Of a stretch of 5,231 bases of DNA, positions 1-4,055 are shown one piece after another. The notes below the pieces were generated by a model. The model did no database searches. It was not told the origin of the DNA and saw nothing but the letters and a program-made list of their open reading frames with translations. The stretch is from NCBI GenBank assembly GCA_902496505.1, contig CABVBB010000200.1, forward strand, positions 1 to 5,231, in the 5' to 3' direction. Both the position numbers and the translations under genes were made by a program. Each line of letters opens with the position of its first letter. Positions within the stretch are counted from its first letter, which is position 1. Source of the stretch: an uncultured Peptococcaceae bacterium (GTDB taxonomy: Bacteria; Bacillota; Peptococcia; Peptococcales; Peptococcaceae).

Positions 1-110
1 CCGGCTACGACAAGATCGACGGCTACTGCGTCCAGATCGAAGAAGCCCCGCCAGTGGATGCTGTCATCGAAGATGACGATGATGATCTAAATGGCGAGAT
101 CCGTTTTTAA
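1..110 (+). CDS. C-terminal end of an unrecognised protein with an acidic tail (5' truncated)
   Basis: The frame reading from base 3 stays open to a TAA at 108-110 and gives 35 residues, beginning GYDKIDGYCVQIEE. A proline-containing linker follows, then a run of acidic residues (EDDDDD) and the end LNGEIRF. The gene starts before the window, so its length and family cannot be judged, and I do not recognise it. The stop is followed 6 bases later by a strong hairpin, which fits the end of a transcription unit. The acidic run with a terminal Phe faintly recalls tails used to bind partner proteins, but this is not a single-stranded DNA-binding protein tip, which would end in a sequence such as DDDIPF. 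That it is the real end of a coding gene is likely; its function is unknown. Confidence 0.6.
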   Translation, partial: GYDKIDGYCVQIEEAPPVDAVIEDDDDDLNGEIRF

Positions 111-116
111 GATATA

Positions 117-156
117 CAGCAAACAGCCCGCTAATTTTCTAGCGGGCTGTTTGCTG
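117..156 (+). terminator. Perfect 17-bp hairpin, probable transcription terminator
   Basis: The arm CAGCAAACAGCCCGCTA (117-133) is exactly complementary to TAGCGGGCTGTTTGCTG (140-156) around a 6-base loop, ATTTTC. It lies 6 bases after the stop of the upstream gene and before the two-component promoter, so it probably separates the two units. There is no long T run after the stem; the only Ts (GTTTG) are inside the outer arm, opposite an AAAC on the other side. A shorter inner stem, AGCCCGCT/AGCGGGCT, followed by GTTTG could act as a weak-tract terminator. The symmetry means it could work on either strand. Confidence 0.75.
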
Positions 157-207
157 CGTCCGGATATGACTGATGGGAGCAGCGGTCAAATTATCGGGCA
201 GGTTTTT

Positions 208-236
208 ACAAGTTGGTAACAAGACTATGCTATACT
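208..236 (+). promoter_or_regulatory. Candidate promoter of the two-component operon with regulator-like repeats
   Basis: TGCTATACT (228-236) is a good extended -10 element (TGn plus TATACT). There is no consensus -35 at the usual distance: TTTACA (205-210) is 20 bases away. Where a -35 would lie there is instead TTGGTAA (213-219), ending 11 bases before the -10, and an ACAAG direct repeat (208-212 and 219-223) with an 11-bp period. This layout, a good -10, a poor -35 and 11-bp-spaced repeats, is typical of promoters activated by OmpR/PhoB-family regulators. The predicted start near 243 would leave a leader of only about 13 bases. An overlapping alternative -10, TATGCT (226-231), would start slightly earlier. 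Confidence 0.5.
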
Positions 237-240
237 GGAC

Positions 241-250
241 AAAGAGGTGA
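241..250 (+). promoter_or_regulatory. Ribosome binding site that decides the regulator start
   Basis: AAAGAGGTGA closely matches the complement of the 16S rRNA 3' end. Its core GAGGTG (244-249) lies 6 bases before ATG 256. A GTG at 247 is in frame and would add three residues, but it lies inside this binding site and has no other upstream site, so ATG 256 is the better start. Confidence 0.8.
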
Positions 251-255
251 AGAAA

Positions 256-909
256 ATGGCGAATATTTTAATCGTAGAAGACGAAGCCGCTATCAATGAA
301 TTGCTGTGCCGCAATTTACGCTTGGTCGGTCATCAGTGTTTTCCTGTTTATGACGGGGAGCAGGCGCTCTGCGCGCTGGCAGAACACCCGTATGATCTGC
401 TGCTTTTGGATATCATGCTGCCAGAGATCGATGGCTTTGACGTTTTTGCGCAGGCTCAGTACGTCCCAGCCATTTTTCTGACGGCCAAAGGCAATCTGAC
501 CGATCGGGTGAAAGGCTTGAGGATGGGCGCGGATGATTATATCGTCAAGCCCTTTGAGATAGAGGAGCTTTTGGCCCGAGTGGAAGCCGTTCTCCGCCGC
601 ACGCTGAAAAAAAGCCGCCGCGTCAAGCTCAAAGATCTGGAGATCGATTTTGACAGCCGCCAGATCTTGCGCGGAGAAATGGTCATTGACTGCACGCCGC
701 AGGAATTCGCGCTCTTGGAAACGCTGATCACCAACCGCAATCTGGCTCTTTCCAGAGAACGGCTGCTGGAACTGGCTTGGGGCTATGATTTTGAGGGGGA
801 TACGCGTACGGTAGATGTGCATATCCAAAAGCTGCGGAAAAAGCTGGGCTTAGAGGACGAGATCAAAACAGTCTACAAAATGGGCTATCGCTTGGAGGTG
901 AAAAATTGA
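256..909 (+). CDS. OmpR/PhoB-family two-component response regulator
   Basis: A 217-residue cytoplasmic regulator that receives phosphate from the downstream kinase and binds promoter DNA. The receiver domain (about 2-115) shows the acidic pocket E8-D9, phospho-acceptor D52 in LLLLDIMLP, the switch Thr T76 in FLTAK, and K98 in GADDYIVKPF. A winged-helix DNA-binding domain follows (about 124-215), with the family signatures TPQEFALLETL, RERLLELAWGYDFEGDTRTVDVHIQKLRKKL and YKMGYRLE present in pieces across the domain. ATG 256 is chosen over an in-frame GTG at 247 because that GTG lies within the Shine-Dalgarno sequence. D52 and T76 are only 24 residues apart, about 4 fewer than in regulators such as PhoP, so helix 3 or its following loop is shortened. 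The stop overlaps the kinase start, indicating one operon. The family is certain; the signal and the orthologue (no PhoP, ResD or similar name can be assigned) are unknown. Confidence 0.95.
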   Translation: MANILIVEDEAAINELLCRNLRLVGHQCFPVYDGEQALCALAEHPYDLLLLDIMLPEIDGFDVFAQAQYVPAIFLTAKGNLTDRVKGLRMGADDYIVKPFEIEELLARVEAVLRRTLKKSRRVKLKDLEIDFDSRQILRGEMVIDCTPQEFALLETLITNRNLALSRERLLELAWGYDFEGDTRTVDVHIQKLRKKLGLEDEIKTVYKMGYRLEVKN

Positions 910-2303
910 AGATCCGCACGTTTTTTCTGACGCTGCTGCTCTTTTTGGCCTTTTTTTACAGCGCCATCTTTATCGTGACCTTGAGCTCCCTGCGCGAAAG
1001 CACGCAGAGTGCCAAAGAACGCTGCCTGGCCGAACATTATATCGTCGCCGCCGCTCTGCTCAACGACCTGCATGCTCTGCAAAACCGTGATGCGCTCAGC
1101 GCGTCCGTTGTCAGCGATTTGATGCAGCCCTATGCGCAATTTTCTCAAGGCAGCGGCAGCTTTTATCTCTTTCACGAGGAGCAATGCCTCGATGCTGGTG
1201 CTGGAGAATCAGCGCCGGAATTTAGGTGGTCTGACCTGACCGATGGGACACGCACAGTAGCCATCGATACAGCCGGACCAGCGCTGATCACCGTTGCCGG
1301 CCGCTTGCCCGCGCCCTTTGAGACCTATACGCTCGTTTATCAAGCCTCTTTTGAGGAGACCCTTTCCGCTTGGCAGCAGCTGAGGAACACTTTATTTCTT
1401 CTAAGCATCCTCTTTTCGGTGCTGCTGGCGCTGAGCCTCATGCTGCTGCTCAACCGGATCTTTCGCCCGCTCAGTCAGATCTCGCGGGCTTCCCAGCGTA
1501 TTGCGGCCGGAGAGTATGACCAAAGGCTAGCGGTCAATGGACGAGATGAACTGGCCAGCGTAGCCAAAAGTTTCAACGAGATGGCGGAAGAGATCCAAAA
1601 GCAGATCGCCGCCCTAAACGATGCAGCAGAACAAAAGCAGCGTTTTATTGACAGCTTTGCGCACGAGCTGCGGACGCCTTTGACAGCGATCTATGGCTAT
1701 GCGCAGTATTTGCAGAGGGCAGCAGTCTCCGAAGAAGAAAAGATCTCCGCCGCTGGCTATATCCTGTCAGAATGCCGCCGTATGCAGGCCATGGCCTCAC
1801 AGCTCTTGGAGCTGGCCTTATTGCGGGCTGAGGAAGCGCCGATGGACGAAATTGCCGTCACGGATCTGTTTGAGACGGTCAAAAATCTCTTGACGCCAAA
1901 GGCTGAGCTGCAAAATATCACATTGCACTTCGCGTGCGAGACGCCCTCCTTATACGGCAATCAACAGCTGTTGGAAAGTCTGCTTCTGAACTTGGCGGAC
2001 AACGCCATCAAAGCATCTTTCCCAGGCTCAGACGTTTGGGTGACAGCTGGCAGCAGCCAAGCAGACGAGACCCGTTATCTGCTGGTAAAAGATCAGGGGA
2101 AAGGCATGTCCGCAGAGGAACTGGCCCATATCACTGAGGCGTTTTATCGAGCGGATAGATCGCGCAGCCGAGCAGCAGGCGGCACTGGACTGGGACTGTC
2201 GATCTGCGCGCAGATCGCGCACGCGCACGGGGCGCTGCTTAAATTTTATTCGGAAAAGGGAAAAGGGACCACAGCGGCCGTGATTTTTACAACTTCTTCA
2301 TAA
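906..2303 (+). CDS. HAMP-containing transmembrane sensor histidine kinase
   Basis: A 465-residue membrane sensor kinase, the evident partner of the regulator just upstream. The start is TTG 906, overlapping the regulator stop as TTGA and placed 7 bases after GGAGG within GGAGGTGA (894-901), which implies translational coupling. Order of parts: membrane segment 1 (about 5-27); an extracytoplasmic sensor region of roughly 130 residues (28-158) with no family I recognise; membrane segment 2 (about 162-183); a HAMP linker (about 184-236) with RPLSQISRASQRIAAGEYDQ-like sequence and a DELASVAKSFNEM core; and the dimerisation H-box FAHELRTPL with phospho-acceptor H253. The HATPase domain carries the N-box LLNLADNAIKAS (N362, N366), G1 DQGKGM (396-401), the F-box EAFYRAD and G2 GGTGLGLSI (425-433). 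All catalytic motifs are intact, so it should be active. It is the usual length for the class. The stimulus cannot be read from the sequence. No terminator follows, so read-through into the next gene is possible. Confidence 0.95.
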   Translation: MKIRTFFLTLLLFLAFFYSAIFIVTLSSLRESTQSAKERCLAEHYIVAAALLNDLHALQNRDALSASVVSDLMQPYAQFSQGSGSFYLFHEEQCLDAGAGESAPEFRWSDLTDGTRTVAIDTAGPALITVAGRLPAPFETYTLVYQASFEETLSAWQQLRNTLFLLSILFSVLLALSLMLLLNRIFRPLSQISRASQRIAAGEYDQRLAVNGRDELASVAKSFNEMAEEIQKQIAALNDAAEQKQRFIDSFAHELRTPLTAIYGYAQYLQRAAVSEEEKISAAGYILSECRRMQAMASQLLELALLRAEEAPMDEIAVTDLFETVKNLLTPKAELQNITLHFACETPSLYGNQQLLESLLLNLADNAIKASFPGSDVWVTAGSSQADETRYLLVKDQGKGMSAEELAHITEAFYRADRSRSRAAGGTGLGLSICAQIAHAHGALLKFYSEKGKGTTAAVIFTTSS

Positions 2304-2304
2304 G

Positions 2305-2339
2305 TCGGTGATAACTTGGTGATTTGGCTGAGGTATCCT
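2305..2339 (+). promoter_or_regulatory. Candidate promoter and response-regulator box of the exported-protein gene
   Basis: Two copies of GGTGAT (2307-2312 and 2318-2323) start exactly 11 bp apart, in the contexts TCGGTGA (2305-2311) and TTGGTGA (2316-2322). Eleven bases after the second copy is a -10-like TATCCT (2334-2339), with no consensus -35. The same TTGGTRA-N11-TAT(A/C)CT layout is found before the response regulator gene. Direct repeats with a one-helical-turn period about 10 bases upstream of the -10 are the known pattern for PhoB/OmpR-type activation. That the neighbouring regulator binds here is inference. Confidence 0.5.
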
Positions 2340-2345
2340 GATCGA

Positions 2346-2355
2346 TGTGATCACA
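2346..2355 (+). promoter_or_regulatory. TGTGATCACA palindrome in the leader of the exported-protein gene
   Basis: A perfect 10-bp palindrome beginning just after the predicted -10 and ending 25 bases before the start codon. TGATC also occurs at 2339-2343, so TGATC and GATCA flank five bases as a second inverted arrangement. The half-site resembles CRP/FNR-family TGTGA, but those sites normally have six bases between halves and here there are none, so that assignment does not hold. It may be an operator or chance. Confidence 0.25.
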
Positions 2356-2380
2356 ACCAATAAATCTAAAAGGAGTTGTT

Positions 2381-3244
2381 ATGATGAACGACAACACGAT
2401 CAGTAAAACAGGACTCAAAAAAGCCGCAGCGGCGGCGACAGGCGCTATCACACTCTGCGTGCTGCTTTTCGGCGGGCTGACCCAGATGGCGGCCGCGGCC
2501 GAGCTGGGCGGGGTGGATACCGTGGCTACGACCTACACAGCCTCTGCTCAGAAAAATACGATCCCTAAGGGCTACATTAAAGCCAACTATAAGGTCGTTG
2601 CCGACGAACTTTACCAGGAGCAGCCTGGTGCCAAAGACTTGACGATGGGTGAGGCGGCAGAGATGGGGGCGCAGATGGTCTGGGAAGTATTTGACGCTGA
2701 TCTGGAAGGCGCGACCATCTATATGGGGTATTGCTCAGGGACCGAGACATTTCCCAGACCCTTCTGGTCAGGCGACATCCGCTATGGCGATCAACGGACG
2801 CCGAATGATCCGGGCTATGGCTTCATGATCGATGCCGTGACCGGCGAACGCTTCAGCACAGCTTGGGGCAGAGTCATCGAGGCCAAGGCAGACCTGGGTT
2901 TGGATGCGGCGCTGGCAAAGCATCCGGAAGAATATGAAGCGCTGGCCAAAACGACCGCGCAAAAACTTGATTTGGTCCATGGCGGCATTCTGTCAGCACA
3001 ATATCAGTCCCAGGGCTACAGCGGCAATGACCCCACGATCGGCATCGTGGTCACCGGCGTCAATGGCGAAAAAGCGCATTTAGATTTTTCTCGCTATGAC
3101 AGACAGCTGATCGGCGTAAGCTATGATGCTGAGCGAAAAATTTCTGAGCCTGCTCTGCAAAAACTGCTGGCAGAATTAGAGAAGAAAGCGGAGACTATGC
3201 CGAAGTCAGAGGATGGTTCCTGCACCCTGATCGCGCTCCCATAG
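2381..3244 (+). CDS. Uncharacterised exported protein, possibly PepSY-like
   Basis: A 287-residue protein that I do not recognise as a named family. The N-terminus is a signal peptide: basic GLKK (11-14), a hydrophobic stretch (about 15-34) and an alanine-rich end with likely cleavage near residue 40 (MAAAA before ELGG). There is no lipobox Cys and no later membrane segment, so the mature protein of about 247 residues is probably released or surface-held. The mature part has a helix-rich stretch (LTMGEAAEMGAQMVWEVF, 87-104), then strand-like IYMGY and the segment GYGFMIDAVTGERFS (145-159). Helix-then-strand with an ID-x2-TGE turn recalls PepSY domains; a second helix and strand set, about 181-250, could be a repeat. 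This is a weak resemblance. AGGAG (2371-2375) serves ATG 2381 (5 bases) or ATG 2384 (8 bases); the choice is open. Its place behind a two-component pair, with a shared promoter motif and a terminator after it, suggests a regulated target or an accessory to the sensor. Confidence 0.85.
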   Translation: MMNDNTISKTGLKKAAAAATGAITLCVLLFGGLTQMAAAAELGGVDTVATTYTASAQKNTIPKGYIKANYKVVADELYQEQPGAKDLTMGEAAEMGAQMVWEVFDADLEGATIYMGYCSGTETFPRPFWSGDIRYGDQRTPNDPGYGFMIDAVTGERFSTAWGRVIEAKADLGLDAALAKHPEEYEALAKTTAQKLDLVHGGILSAQYQSQGYSGNDPTIGIVVTGVNGEKAHLDFSRYDRQLIGVSYDAERKISEPALQKLLAELEKKAETMPKSEDGSCTLIALP

Positions 3245-3277
3245 TCCTCGATCAATAAAAGCTGCTACCCGTTTCAG

Positions 3278-3310
3278 TGCCAGGCCCTTAAAACAAGGCC
3301 TGGCATTTTT
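3278..3310 (+). terminator. Rho-independent terminator after the exported-protein gene
   Basis: TGCCAGGCC (3278-3286) pairs perfectly with GGCCTGGCA (3297-3305) around a 10-base loop and runs straight into TTTTT (3306-3310). It lies 34 bases after the stop codon. It closes the unit that begins with the two-component genes. Confidence 0.92.
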
Positions 3311-3554
3311 GATGGGACACGCGGCTCTTATTGGTGTTTCACAGAATTTGCAGTAAAAGACAGGAAAAAATACCAAAAGAAGGATGAAATAAGCGGGGTT
3401 TACGCATTCCTGCGACTTTGTCGAAAATAGCTGCGGACTTCTTCGCCAATATTTTTACTTTGAAGCAGGAATTACTGAAATTATGGCTAATTCTTAATAA
3501 GACAATGCCCAGAAATACATAAAATTGGTTATTCATACAAATGTAGACAAGGTA
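3311..3554. other. AT-rich intergenic region without a credible gene
   Basis: Between the terminator and the promoter of the AbrB-like gene there are about 240 bases with no supported coding region. A minus-strand open frame exists at 3339-3536 but lacks a convincing start site or recognisable sequence. Two very small adjoining hairpins can be drawn, CGCA-TTCC-TGCG (3403-3414) and CGAC-TTT-GTCG (3413-3423), neither followed by a T run. The length and AT richness would suit regulatory binding upstream of abrB, since AbrB proteins favour flexible AT-rich DNA, but no specific site is evident. Confidence 0.4.
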
Positions 3555-3583
3555 TTGACGGAAAATGGGTTTTCTGATATTAT
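3555..3583 (+). promoter_or_regulatory. Strong sigma-A-type promoter of the AbrB-like gene
   Basis: TTGACG (3555-3560), a 17-base spacer, then TATTAT (3578-3583) preceded by TG at 3575-3576, giving an extended -10. The match to the housekeeping consensus is close and the spacing is ideal. Transcription would start near 3590, leaving a leader of about 22 bases that contains the ribosome binding site GGGAGG (3598-3603). Confidence 0.85.
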
Positions 3584-3611
3584 CTAGCAGAGAAAAAGGG
3601 AGGGTTTTACC

Positions 3612-3866
3612 GTGAAATCAACAGGTATCGTAAGAAAAGTAGATGAATTGGGGAGAGTGGTCATCCCCATTGAGTTAAGAAGAACGCTGGGCATTGATGA
3701 GAAGGACGCCTTAGAGATCTATGTCGATAATGAGCGTATCGTCTTAAAAAAATATGAGCCAGCCTGCATTTTCTGCAACAGCGCCGATGATGTGCAAAAT
3801 TTCAAAGGCAAACTGGTCTGCAAAAGCTGCGTCCAAGCGATGATGGAAAACATCAATATTGGCTGA
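3612..3866 (+). CDS. AbrB-family transition-state regulator with Cys-x2-Cys C-terminus
   Basis: An 84-residue DNA-binding protein. Residues 1-48 form a swapped-hairpin AbrB/SpoVT domain: the stretch MKSTGIVRKVDELGRVVIPI and the following ELRRTLGI are, from memory, essentially those of Bacillus subtilis AbrB, including the DNA-contacting basic residues. AbrB-type proteins are global repressors of post-exponential genes and act as dimers or tetramers. The C-terminal part differs: in place of the Bacillus multimerisation domain it has C52-x2-C55 and C70-x2-C73, separated by 14 residues, a likely zinc knuckle. This version is common in clostridial-type bacteria. The start is GTG 3612, 8 bases after GGGAGG (3598-3603). 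It has its own strong promoter and a probable terminator, so it is likely monocistronic. The family is sure. The name abrB is not assigned because several paralogues of this type usually coexist and the target genes are unknown. Confidence 0.95.
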   Translation: MKSTGIVRKVDELGRVVIPIELRRTLGIDEKDALEIYVDNERIVLKKYEPACIFCNSADDVQNFKGKLVCKSCVQAMMENINIG

Positions 3867-3886
3867 AAGCCAGCTCCATAGCTGAT

Positions 3887-3924
3887 CCTGTCCACGGTGT
3901 CATACCGCAGGCGGGATTTTTTTT
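3887..3924 (+). terminator. Probable terminator after the AbrB-like gene
   Basis: CCTG (3887-3890) and CGGT pair with ACCG and CAGG, with a four-base bulge (TCCA) on the 5' side and loop GTCAT. The stem is followed by CGGGA and then a run of eight Ts (3917-3924). The T run is strong, but the stem is short, bulged and five bases away from it. An alternative pairing, ATCC with GGAT, would bring the stem against the T run. It lies about 20 bases after the stop codon. Confidence 0.6.
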
Positions 3925-4055
3925 GTGTCCAGATCCACTGGCGCGCCGTGTTTAGCCGATGGAAAATTTGCCCATACTACGCCTAATAGACCTTGGAGAA
4001 AAGGATCGTTTGTGACTGACGTTATCTTCAAAATATAAAAAAAGGCGGGATCGAA

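Noticed and set aside
316..828. Minus-strand open frame of 170 codons opposite the response regulator
   Set aside because: It lies wholly inside a gene with intact catalytic motifs on the other strand, and its translation shows no family features. It is a shadow of codon bias.
2488..2502. GCGGCCGCGGCC repeat-like stretch
   Set aside because: It encodes the alanine-rich end of the signal peptide; codon bias explains it.
3330..3337. Further TTGGTRA-like copies at 3331-3337 (TTGGTGT) and 3525-3531 (TTGGTTA)
   Set aside because: Neither has a -10-like hexamer 11 bases downstream and neither is tandem, so they are probably chance matches.
3403..3423. Two adjoining small hairpins, considered as a small RNA or terminator
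   Set aside because: Four-base-pair stems with no T run and no promoter in front are too weak to support a call.
3339..3536. Minus-strand open frame of 65 codons in the intergenic region
   Set aside because: No convincing ribosome binding site, no recognisable motif, and the region is AT-rich upstream DNA of the AbrB-like gene.
4010..4039. TTGTGA-N18-TATAAA as a promoter for the desaturase gene
   Set aside because: Transcription would begin inside the ribosome binding site, about 10 bases before the start codon, and the -35 is weak. Not supported well enough to list.
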